Shown here: piece after piece, positions 53,101 through 64,000 of the stretch
Numbering within the stretch: the first letter of the stretch is position 1
Layout of the letters: each line of letters begins with the position of its first letter
Assembly (NCBI RefSeq): GCF_020184175.1
Contig: NC_065531.1
Span: 80,570,604 to 80,634,603 of the forward strand
Source: Aphis gossypii
Lineage: Eukaryota; Arthropoda; Insecta; Hemiptera; Aphididae
Direction of reading: 5' to 3'
DNA: 64,000 bases
Notes under the pieces: model-generated
Told to the model about the DNA's origin: nothing
What the model saw: the letters and a program-made list of their open reading frames with translations, nothing else
The model's database searches: none
Translations under genes and position numbers: made by a program

Positions 53101-56100
53101 ATATTCGTCTTGAGGGAAATTAAAATGGTTGTTTTTGGATAAAAACTTTACCACCCCGATGAGACGACATCGTGTGCAAATGCCATTGAATGCTCACGTT
53201 ATGCGTGTCGGTTTTTCCGGTTGCTGAGTAGTTGGGTATGCTTGGGTTTCGAATGGCCGCATTTGAGAAACCATCGCTGCTGATGTCATCCACCTGAATA
53301 GACGTTTTACTATTCCCAACAGACGGCAATAAGCACGCCCATAAGCTCGCAAATGTCACGACTGGAAAAAAAATAAACTAGTTACGTTCGTATCAGTGAC
53401 CAGTGTATCACTATTCGATAACAAACGCAGTCGATGAGTAATAAATAAATAACTAAGACCTATTTATAAAAGATTGTGTAGAATGGAGAGAGAGAGTAAT
53501 ATGTTAAATTCATATTTGGTATACAGGCAGTAAATAAACAAGTATTTATATCTCATAATATTTATAAAAATGTATACATATGTATACAAAATACATTTAT
53601 TATATTTTTTTGCAATAATATGCATACATTTATCATGTTTATCATACTATAAGTTATCGAAATTCATTAGACAATCTCTAACATTAAAATCATAATGTGT
53701 TTATCTATGGGCTATAATACAAAACGTGAGATCTAAAGTTCACATGGAATATCCCAATTAAATTTGAATCGAAATGATAAATAATATAAACTAGAGACAA
53801 TTTAACACAGCAAAAAAATGTTCTGGGGGGGGGGGGCGATAATGAAATATATCACATTATCGACCCCACTGATGAGAATGTTCTAATAATAGTATAAGGG
53901 TAGTTGTATGTATGTGCTATTTTTAGTAGTAATGTGTTTAAGAAAATGTAATATTAGAGAATAAGGTGAAAACAGTTGAATACATAATGATGTAGACCTT
54001 ATTTTTTCGTACTAAGTATTTGTTTGTAAGATTATTTTCTCGTCTGGCCGGGTCTACAATCAAATTTAACTTGTGTGTACAAAAATATAAATAAATAAAT
54101 CACTTCAAAAATCGTACAGGCGAGGCTGTAGTAAGGCAGGACGGAGTAATTTCGATTGTTGAGGTTGACCACCAGTTGACCCAGGAGGCCGGCCACACAC
54201 GTGCCGCTCAACATTCCGGATTTTGCGAATCCCGTGGCTATCTGATAATGTTCTTTGTCGTCAATCTTAGAGTATAGGTAACCGTAATACGCCATCTCGA
54301 TGCACGCGAACAACGAAAAGCAAACTTCGGTCACCTGTTGGACACGCACACAATACCGTATATAGAAAAGCATACATCCCATTAGAAGCACATGTTTTTC
54401 ATAAAGTTTGGAGATTTAATGTATTATATGACATAAATAATGTACGTTGGTGAATACAGCGAACTTATTATCTTACTATCGCACAGCCTTTTTTTTTAAG
54501 GCATTTCAACAAACATGGTATTATTATCGTGTATATTAATAATTTTTTACTTAATGACTATAATATTATAATACTTGGATGTAAAATAAATCGAATTTCG
54601 GTGACTGAAGTGTCACTGTATAGTTTTATGTAGAAAAGCTCAACTCCCACGAATTTATTGTTTCGGAAAAAATTTTTTTTCGATTTTTCTAGTACTGCAA
54701 TTATTTTTATTTTTCTATTTAAATATAAGTACCAAGCTTATTGTAATAAATTGTGTGGTGCAGACTTATAGCTTGCGCGGGTTGACTAAGAGGTACACGC
54801 GATTTAGTATTATATAGTTATGATTAATTTTTAGTAATAAACTTAAGGGCATAATTAGACGTAATGTTTGCCTATAGCTCTCGAATGATAGACCTCCCGG
54901 GTTTTATATGACGAAACTATGTCCTACACATGGATAATACATGCTATAAAGCCTACAGCAACAAAAAAAAAAAAAAATGTACAACCTAATGATCTAAGTT
55001 GTTGAAGTTTAATTATGAAAAAAAAATAATAATATAATATAGCACTCCTTACCCCAGGCAGACATTTTGGTATTTTAAAATACTATATTATTGTAAATAG
55101 CAATTTCTTAGGTATAACAATTTTATGTTATGCAAATCAATAGATACTCTTTGCAGGGTCTACGTGCAGGTGAACAAATTCCCACTGGGCTTTATCTCAC
55201 ATTTAGATTTTAGTGCACCCGCGGTGCCTATACTTTTATCACTTATACTACTCGTTATTTTATGATAATGCATTTTAAAAGGTCTGTCCAGTCTACCCGT
55301 GGTTCTTCGTTTCAAACACTAATATAAAATGCGACTCAAGTCAGAATATAAGTATACGCAGGGTAAGGACACGTATTATATTATGTAGTATTGTAGTGTT
55401 ATACCATTATTTGAAACGTGGTGGGTGAATCGATCAGATTGATGTATGCCACCATGCCCAGTATACCGTTGAGTATCATCACCGGCTTGTATCGCAAGTA
55501 ATCGGACAGCAGGAACACCAGAAACGAACCGATCACTCCAGAGTATATCCTGATCGGCGTAAATACGTTGGAAACCTGTGTACAAGGATAACACGATCAA
55601 TATCACGACATTATAAATATTTGGATTTACCGGGCGCTCTGGTTCGAGCACAGTGACAAATTATATCAATAAAAAAAAAAAACGCAATTCCAATCTCAAA
55701 TATTTCGCTATATCCGTCGATCGCGGAGCAGCCGAAGTGGGAGGTTCGTTAAAGATTACGACCGTATAAGAACGATGCGATACAAACAAACCACTCTGTC
55801 ACATCTTATTCTTATATCATATTATATTATACGTACACTGTAATTGTTTTATGCGTTCGGATTACTCAGGTACGTGGAGTTTTGATTTTTGAGCGGAAAA
55901 ATAATGTACTTTACAACAGCCCGCCAATATTACTGATTTTTTTTTTTTTTTTATGTAGCAGATTAAGTCATCAGAAGACGTCCGCGTCGTACCAACATAA
56001 TATTATCATGTCGTATTTGTCTTACGCACGTGTAAAATAACACACATTATGAATCATGGAAAAATAAAACAAACCGTAAAAACCGAAGAAAAAAATCAAA

Positions 56101-59100
56101 TTTTTATATTTTGATATTATTTCATTTTTTTTATGAGATATTAGTTCTAATTTTTTGATTAAAATTTTAAAATAATAATCAAACTTACTGTTTACCCAGT
56201 TAAAGTATTGACGTATTTATATCACGCAATTAATAAATGACAGGTAAATAAATAAAATCCATGAAAAATAAATCAAATAATTTGTATAAAAATATGATAA
56301 AATAAATTACGAGTAAATTTAATTTTTTTTTGTTTGAATTCTGAATGGCTCATATCAAAACGTTGATCAAATAAAAAAATGGTCATATGAGTAAATATTT
56401 ATATGTCAACATATAATAAATAAAAAAGATAGATAAATATAATTTTAATTACAATTATTATTGGTTTTAATTTTCAATCAAAATTTATGTTTAATAAAAT
56501 ATACTAATTTTTTTTTTATATACTTTTTCTGTCTATCAAAATATCCAAATATCGGATTTTTTTACCAGATTATCTATATAGTTGGAATTAGAGAAAATAT
56601 AGAAAAAAAATTGTTGTAGGGAATATGGATTGTTCTTTAACGAATAGTTTATCATTTATGTTTTAAAACGAGTTACATAAATTTTAAATTATTTGAATAC
56701 TTATTTATAAATCATTAAATAAAAATATGAAAAAATTCTTTATTAGAGCACAATCCATACATTTTATGATATTGTGTAGGTAAATGCGTTCTACTATTAT
56801 TAATTGAAAATGAGCTTTAGTAAAAATCCGTTGTAGAATTGTATTATGTCATTCATATGTAAGACATAATATATAATAGTATAATACATAGGCAGTACGG
56901 AATGAGACATAACTTAATTTATATTTTTTTTCCCAAAAATAATTTTCTACAGAAATTTAAAACCCATTTCAAATGCGGACACATTTTTATTATTGTATCA
57001 ATATTGTTTATTTGTATATATTTTTTTTGCTTACATGAAATTAGATTTAAGCGTCATATCAAAAACGGGACAAAACGTTTTACAAATAACACATTTTGTG
57101 AATTAAAATATAAATAAATACGTTTATAATATCTAAATGTTCGTCATCGTTTTTATATATGATATTATTCTGGTTATTCTGGCCCCACTCTTACACAATA
57201 ATTTGTAGTTTTTTATAGTTTAAAAATAGTACAATACACTGACGCAATAATAATGGCTTTCGAAATCACATTAACGATTCCGTTAGTTTCGTCACGAAAG
57301 TTTTAATACTTCAAGTTTAATTCAATTTGTTATTTTCGCGATCCTATAACTATTTCTTTTTTGTTTTTTCCATCCGCTTTCAACAAAAAACATGATATCG
57401 ATTTTTTAAAATCCAGAAAAAATGGATTCGTTTTTATTTTCATTTTTCATTTTTCCTTTCTTCCGTTCGATTATTTTGGCTTTGTTTATTTACATTATAT
57501 AGAATTGATTCTACAAAAGTTATATTATAAACGTGACTTTTGGTCGTTTTTTCCAAAACTGAAAATGGTTAATAATTCAGTTGCGACACGTATACGCTGA
57601 GAACAAAAAAAAGGTCTTTGGGTTTGTTTGAGTTATCGATTCGACGAGTATTCACAGAATAATAAAGACAATACAATGAATTAATCGAAACGAAAACCAT
57701 TTTTAACACTTACATCGACAAGTCTAATATAATTCATGAATTGGATAAATTCAACCGATTTTCGCGTAGTTGATTTTAGGTTTGGAATTATAATATGTAA
57801 ATTTCAACGGTTCGCTTTTTTAACTTGTAAAAATAAATAAAAGTTATACTGGTAATAAATTAAAGTAAAAAAAAAAAAAATCACCAATAATATATGAAAA
57901 AAATCAAATTAAAATTTGTATGGAAAATTAGTATATTTTATTAAATATACAAGTAGAAATTTGTTATTTATAGGTATGTCAAAAAAAAAAAATAAATAAA
58001 TAAATTTTAATTAAATTTCCCAACCATGATTAGCTATAGTTGGGAAAATGTTGTATTACGCTTTATACTTTTTATATCAGAACAGAAATTATACTTAATA
58101 AAGATATTACATAATAACTAATATTCGTAATTATCATTATCTAAATGATTATGATAACGATAACAAATCAAAAATTCAATCAATAAAATGACAGTCTTTG
58201 ATATTGAATGCTTTGTGTAATTTATTTTAATATTAAATTAAAAAGAAAATTTTACTATTTGCATTGTTCGCGGACATTAGGTAAATTTTTGGAATGGCTA
58301 AACTCCCATGTCCGAGTCCGTCTATGATAATTTTAGTTTGATAGTATCATACTTCTATAGTCCTATACTATTGTTTAACAAATGAGTGATGGTCACTGAT
58401 TTACTGATCCAGTCATTGATCATTACACTTCCATATCAAGATTGTATATACATACAATATACATAAGATATTTTAAACAGGTATCTATATTTTTTGCAGA
58501 TTAAACAATTTATTATTAATTTGCAAGCATTATTGATTAAATTACTTGTAGCTATACACTATTAATGAGTAGAAGATGTATAAAAAAAATATAACGAGGG
58601 TGACCGAAATTTTTTTTTAAAAGATTTATGTACTGAAAATATATTATTTTTTTTTGAGGATCAAGAATATTTTATTAACTGTTTTATTACGTACATTTAT
58701 TATAGTTACTATCAATTAACATACTTAATATAAATACTAATTTAGCTTATAATGTTACATTTTAAAAATCAATACTTAGATACTGCGTATTTTGTAAGTG
58801 TTTGTGTTCCATGTATACATATATTTATGTAACCTATGGGGTCGAAATACAAATATGAAATATTTAGCACATTTTAAACAGGTACTACTCAGAGAGGTAT
58901 ATTATTATTACGTATATATATTATAGTACACAGAAAAATGCACTAAAGCATAATGTCAGATAATTTCAACGTCGTCATTACTGTTGCGCAGACTGAACGT
59001 ATAATAATATATTATGGCAGAACAACAGATTGAACAAAGTACAGAAAAAAAAACTCTGCTCAGAGTAAATTGTCTTACTACAAGATATTTGTGCTGTAGA

Positions 59101-60529
59101 GAAAAGAGTCATACTTTTTAATAGTAATGTAGATATGAAATTTCGTCTTGAGAGAAATACATTATAAAGTTGCCAAAACTTGAACTTTCGAGTTTCAAAC
59201 AACTTTAGACTTTTGAGTGACTTAATATTGAATATACGATGATGTTCGAATAATAATAGTGTGTGATTTTGAGCGTAAGGCTACATCACTATATATACTA
59301 TGTATAATTGCTATATATGTATATATAATTATAATTTTATACTTCATATATATAAATATTTATTAACAGTTTCATTTGAAAATTTAAACACTATTGCATT
59401 AAGAGCTTCATTATATTTTACTGTAACACAACGAAGTCGGACAAAGGCGATTAAGATCTGAATGTATTGATAATTTTAATACCCACTTTGTATGATGCGT
59501 GAAATGTTCAAATATCAATATGTATATGTGTATTATAGTCATGTCTTTAGTTATTCAGTGGTAATTTACTCATTGAAGTGTAAACGTAATGATATTGATT
59601 ATACTAATGGAAGAAACCTATACGTACTGAAATTCAGTCTTAGTGCACTTACATTTTATGAGATATCATTATCGTGTCGGACCACAACAATGAACATCTC
59701 TGCGTTACTGAACCACATAAAATAATCGCCGATTATAAGCCCCGCGGATAGAACCACCGAGTTACTGAGTTTAACTCGGAGAGTAAGGTTAGTTTGCTAG
59801 TTTAAACATTAAACACAATTGTTCGAGCTCGTGTTAACGGGGTGTAAGTTAGTGAAAGTTTTAAAAACCGAGGCAGGTATTCGGCTTATACGTTATAATT
59901 GGGTTAGACTATTTCAATAACGAATTTGTATAATGTGACAATCGGCTCTATTTTTATATTATTATTACAGCTATTAAAGTTGAACAAAGATAATGAAAAA
60001 ACAATTTACAAACAACTACCCGCATAAAGCAAACTTACACATGTCTTTAAACATGTTGCAAATTTATGTGGTTATACTAATAGTTATCATGGTGATAAGT
60101 TAATTAAATTTAAATTACATGAAATTTTCAATTTCAATTTCAATCGGCTCATCAAAATATTGAATGTAAAATTAAGTACATTATAATGTACATTATTTTT
60201 AAACTTGTTATTACACAAAAAGTCAACAACAAATCATATAAGATAATACCCAATATTTAATCTTAAATTGTTTTACTAAAAGTTGTTTTTAAATACATAA
60301 AAGGTACTCGTCTTTTTAACTTAACAAATGTCCTGCAATAGTTATGCCCTATAACACTTATGTGTGTATGTCAGTATGTGTGTATTAATAGCTGTTTATG
60401 TACCTCGTTTAGCGAGATGTTTACGGACGGTCCAGTCAAGTATGCAGTCAAAAACGAATCCATCGGTCGTATTTCTACTGTGAACGTGAAAACGGTGACC
60501 ATGACCGTTATGAATTTCCAATGATCCAT
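47188..60529 (-). CDS. SLC19-family transporter (thiamine/reduced-folate carrier type), complete, nine exons
   Basis: Exons in coding order: 60529-60404, 55575-55405, 54334-54058, 53361-53198, 52617-52501, 51618-51516, 49626-49434, 48878-48746, 47301-47188. The total is 1398 nt (465 aa), near the family's usual 480-590. Motifs run in family order: EIRPMDSFLTAYLTGP at residues 19-34 (compare RPSEPFLTPYLTGP), VFLLSDYLRYKPV, IEMAYYGYLYSKID, GLLGQLVVNL, RTVLMWSIWYVIAMAGF, VLLNGLVDFLATMCG, GKVNVNWNY, VLGFNAF and ASLPVRFLVYS. Twelve membrane helices with a hydrophilic centre (exon 4) are expected. MAYYGYLYS is closer to thiamine than folate carriers, so thiamine uptake at the plasma membrane is the likelier role; that is inference. 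The start is the first good ATG (gccATGG). The exon 3 donor (GTAGAC) and exon 4 donor (GTGAGC, not the later GTAAAG) were chosen because only these keep phase. Confidence 0.93.
49889..49911. repeat. (TA)n microsatellite in an SLC19 intron
   Basis: About eleven TA units between exons 6 and 7. Confidence 0.95.
53817..53884. repeat. G12 tract insertion flanked by 8-bp direct repeats
   Basis: AATGTTCT at 53817-53824 and 53877-53884 flanks a 52-bp segment that begins with twelve G and contains a perfect 8-bp hairpin stem CGATAATG/CATTATCG. The G-run recalls the hAT MITEs of this window. It lies in SLC19 intron 3. Confidence 0.45.
55576..60403. other. SLC19 intron 1 (4.8 kb)
   Basis: Mostly AT-rich. 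It holds a 40-codon minus-strand open segment at about 59680-59805 (see findings) and short inverted repeats such as TTTCCCAAC/GTTGGGAAA at about 58016-58046. No SLC19 exon is missing here, because exons 1 and 2 join directly in the family alignment. Confidence 0.5.
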
Positions 60530-63400
60530 GGCAGTCACTGTGCTTTTATCCAACTCGGAAGTCGACCGTTAAACCACGAGTAGACTCTTTTAAAAACGTT
60601 TAGTTTGTCTCACGCTAACGCCTCGCTTGCTGCAGCGGTTCTTGCTCGTAATATCGAATATCCCACGATCGAAAATGCGTGGTGCAAGTAAAAAAAACTA
60701 ATTGATTATATACGACACAAACCGATACTGAAGAATTTTAAGAATCTATTATTGTAAACAATAACAATTGCAAACAAATCGTACTTACAGGCACATGTAT
60801 TGGCCGTTAACTGGTCGCCACGCGGTAATTAATTTAAGGATTTGATATTATGCTTATTGTGTAATTGTGTAATTCAAATGAATGCTATTTGTGACTTGTG
60901 TCCATGTGTGACCTATTGACCACTGTAATCTATGTAGGCGTTCGGTTTTTTTAGACTTTTTTTTTCAACGTAGCAATAAGTGGCGTGTTCATACGTAAGT
61001 AAAGTAAAAAAAATAATAAAAATAGAACAGAACGGACATCGCTCCTCTAAACGAACGGAGCGTTGTAAGACTGTCTGATTTTCTCAATATCATATAATAA
61101 TATTATATAGGTATTAATAAGTATGCGATTAGAATAATCGTTACGCAATAACACTGAGCTTGCGTGTTGCAGTCCAGTGATCAAAATGTATCATAATTCA
61201 TAATATAATTTCGGTGACTCGTCAGTTAATCTGGTTTAACTGGTATCGAAAAAATTCCTCTTTGATAGTTACTAATTCGATTGTACTTTAAAAGGGGTCG
61301 GCAAGTTATATTTATTTATTTTCAAAAGGTTTGGAAAATATAACGCTGCATCATAATGATTTTAATTGTGCATTAGATAGTGGTAAATACATGTGATATT
61401 ATGTCTGTATTTTTATTTTTTATAGCAAAAGCCATATAGATCAATTAAAAATAATAGTCTAGGTAAATTTTTTTTCTTTTTAGTATAATTGTTTAATTAT
61501 ATAAAAATGTTTCCCAACAATCAAAATTGGGATGTAAAACACTTTTGATGGATCATTGTCGATGAAATAATAACAAGAAAAATATCTTCATTATAAAAAA
61601 ATAAAAATAAATACATATTATACAAAAAAATGTTATCTATTAATTAATTAAAAATTCTTGATTAATGTTTTACTTGATAACTCTAAATATAATAATAATG
61701 TGAAGTTAAATTAGTTTAATAAAATATGCATAAGCATTCATTATATTTTTTGTAACTTTTGTATAATTTATTATGATAGTGGAAAATTTATAGTCTTATC
61801 AATAAATGCGCTAATGACTGGTGATAGTATCGTTGTATACTTATATTATATATATTTATATAATAAAATATGAGTAGTCATTATATCGATTATTCACACA
61901 CAGTTGAGCTCTAGTGGTACATCAAGACTACGTTCTACGAGAGAAAAAACTAAATTTATTTTATTATTTTATTAGGTATGTCAATTTGTAATTAATATTT
62001 ATTTTGAATTAAACTTAAATATTTTATCTTTATATTTAACAGAGTAGTAAATATATGCATAGCTCAGTATAACTTTGTATATATAAAAAATAAAATGATA
62101 CATTTTTATGTAGTTATTACTATAATATTACGAATATTTTTTATGGTTGAAGGTGAGGGTTAACCTACCCAACCAAAAGTAAATTTGTATAACTAAAAGG
62201 TTGGGAAACAATGATACAGACATAAATATATAAATATAACTAAACTATTGTATGCATGTTAAGTTAAATACCTATAATAATTTTTTAGAAAATTATTATC
62301 TAACTGATTATATTTTGGTAAAATATATAGTATGTTTATATATTTTGATTCGATAACGATAATTACGCATAATTAAAATAACATAATATTTAAATGAGCA
62401 TTTATAAAAAATAAATAATAGCAGTTTATAAAAATTTACGACAGTATTGCTAATTAATTTAGATCAAAAACTGTGTTTTTCTTTTATAAGTTATTAGTAT
62501 CATTAATACATTTATATCTTAATAATATCGTTAAATATAATATATATATCAATTTAAATGACTAGTAACGTTAATTTACTTGTCAAATAATCAACCGATC
62601 AACGAATTTCTAATAAAATATTTCCATACCTAAGCATATTATCATATAGCTATAGAAGTAGCGATTCCTCAATTTTTTTTTTCAATTATAAATACTACGA
62701 AACACGTTATTACATGCAAGACACCGGGGATGTAGTTCTACTGTATAGTTGTAGTTGGTGTCGAATGTAAATTGATAGTCAGTAGCAGGGTTATGGAGTT
62801 ATATTATTATACTATGTCACAGATTCGGCGATGTTTTTCTGAACTGTTCTCTAACCTGAGCCTTCAGTGCTAAAATTGAAGTTATTTTCTTAATTTTCCC
62901 CGTAATAGTTACTAGACAATTTATCATTATTTTATATACGAATCTATCCATTATATACGATGTGGCCAATTACCTACTATAATTTATTATACATTGTTAG
63001 TTTTTTGTTCATTCTGTATTTTTGTTTCTATAATCTGATAGTTTTTTTTATTAGAAACCGTATTTCATTTCGTGAATTGATATCATAATATCAGTATATT
63101 GTATTTTCTCCGTCTTACTAACGTACAAAGTGCTATTTTTTACAGATCGAAGCACGAGTTTGTGTCTCATAGTCGTCCCTCGGAAGAACGCATATAAAGG
63201 ACATACACCTAACTTGCGACGTAAGGGTAAATGTACAATAGTAAATTTCATGTACGTATACAGTTGATCTTTATGCGGCTAATTATATAACAGCATACGA
63301 AATAATATTGGAAAAATATTTTGTAGTTTTGTTGTGATGATGCGTGTTTTTCAGGAATGGTGACTAAACGGCAACTAACGGGGATATTATAATATTATAT
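60530..63400. other. Intergenic region between divergent SLC19 and MADF genes
   Basis: The first 150 bases beyond 60529 are CG-richer and probably hold the SLC19 leader and promoter (minus strand). The rest is AT-rich. The only sizeable frame (minus strand, 63051-63251) has no recognised motif. No RNA gene was seen. Confidence 0.5.
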
Positions 63401-63419
63401 AGTAACAACATGAATAATA

Positions 63420-63920
63420 AATTTTTGTTTTCGAGAACCCTCGGTCGGTTGTCCGCCCAACTGAAACTCGTGCCCGGGCCGGCTGCAAGGTTGAATGCGT
63501 GCGTGCGTGCGTGTGCGCGTGCGCGCGCGTGTTGTGTGCAGCTGTGGTTATGACGATGCGGTGCGGGGCGATGAGGTGGTGCCGGGTGACAGATCGCCGC
63601 CGACGCGCACCGCGTAGCCCGACAGGTTGGCCAACCGCGTGTCGACGACAAATCGGTGGCCGACCGACCGTCCGCGTACGTCTGTCGCGGTGGCCGCCGC
63701 CGCGGTCTTCGCCCGTCGGCGGGCGACCGATGGTGGTAACAGTGTTCGCCGCGCACACTCGACCGTCGTCGGACCGCCGCCGTCGTCCGACCGTAGTCCG
63801 TACGACTCGTGCACGACATTCGGTCGTAGTCGCTGTCGTGATCGCTGGGAACGTCGCGCGTTTCGTTGATCGATCGCGAACGAATTGGGCGGGGCACGCG
63901 ATCTCCTGAACGGCGTCCCG
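63420..63920 (+). promoter_or_regulatory. CpG-rich promoter of the MADF-domain gene
   Basis: An abrupt CpG-dense block with a (TGCG)n-like run at about 63495-63535 leads directly to the ATG at 63921. Long overlapping open frames on both strands here are composition artefacts. An in-frame TGA at 63867 bounds the coding start. Confidence 0.55.
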
Positions 63921-64000
63921 ATGATCGTGGCCATGGAGAGGAAACTGATATCGGAATTGATCGAAGAGTACAAGACATGCACGTGCCTGTGGAGGATCAA
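63921..64000 (+). CDS. MADF-domain protein, N-terminal exon (cut by window end)
   Basis: ATG 63921 (a second in-frame ATG at 63933 with better context, ccATGG) opens a frame reading MERKLISELIEEYKTCTCLW then RIK at the end of the window. The pattern L-I-E-x-Y-x-x-x-x-x-LW is the first helix of the MADF (Myb/SANT-like Adf-1) DNA-binding domain, which usually starts within about 15 residues of the N-terminus in insect proteins. Such proteins are sequence-specific transcription regulators in the nucleus, often with a C-terminal BESS motif; the rest lies beyond 64000. The gene is divergent from the SLC19 gene, about 3.4 kb away. Only 26 codons are visible, so the domain call is moderate. Confidence 0.6.
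   Translation, partial: MIVAMERKLISELIEEYKTCTCLWRI

Noticed and set aside
63364..64000. Long frames on both strands at the window end (up to 204 codons)
   Set aside because: Composition artefact of the CpG-rich promoter; only the short frame at 63921 shows a domain-like pattern.
1..64000. tRNA, rRNA and CRISPR signatures
   Set aside because: I scanned for B-box-like GGTTCGA motifs with matching stems and for regularly spaced identical repeats with unique spacers; none qualified. The downstream OGT array has homologous spacers and is not CRISPR-like.

Overview
The window is eukaryotic, AT-rich and intron-rich. It carries insect-type genes in an aphid-like background: recurring ggtacct fragments, small inverted-repeat elements and separate CpG-rich promoter islands. 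The species is inferred, not proven; an aphid or other sternorrhynchan hemipteran fits best. There is one assembly gap of 100 N (32784-32883).

Layout. 1-1160 (+): last three exons of COP9 signalosome subunit 1 (CSN1). 5135-6273 (+): a TATA-box-driven candidate gene for a small secreted protein. 9360-10470: CpG-rich promoter. 10398-30431 (+): a complete 14-exon O-GlcNAc transferase gene (OGT; sxc in Drosophila), 1044 codons before the stop by my splice reconstruction. Its 10.7-kb fifth intron holds a second CpG-rich island with an ATG exon (20070-20212) whose splice phase fits OGT exon 6, so a shorter OGT isoform with its own promoter is possible. Downstream of OGT lies a tandem array (about 31085-32640) of four 410-450-bp units, each with two copies of a conserved 14-base motif inside predicted stem structures.

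After the gap, two decayed copies of one unrecognised gene face each other (33436-34215 on + and 35233-35820 on -). The stretch 36-47 kb has no firm gene. It holds a TA-flanked MITE, a long-terminal-inverted-repeat element, microsatellites and an orphan CpG-rich island (39450-42450). 47188-60529 (-): a complete nine-exon SLC19-family thiamine/folate-type transporter (465 aa). The window ends in another CpG-rich promoter (63420-63920) and the first exon of a MADF-domain gene (63921 onward, +), which is divergent from the SLC19 gene.

The genes do not form a pathway. CSN1 acts in cullin deneddylation, OGT in nucleocytoplasmic protein glycosylation, SLC19 in B-vitamin uptake (relevant to a sap feeder that depends on symbionts, by inference), and MADF proteins in transcription. 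All splice sites were assigned by eye from GT/AG consensus, reading-phase agreement and family similarity.
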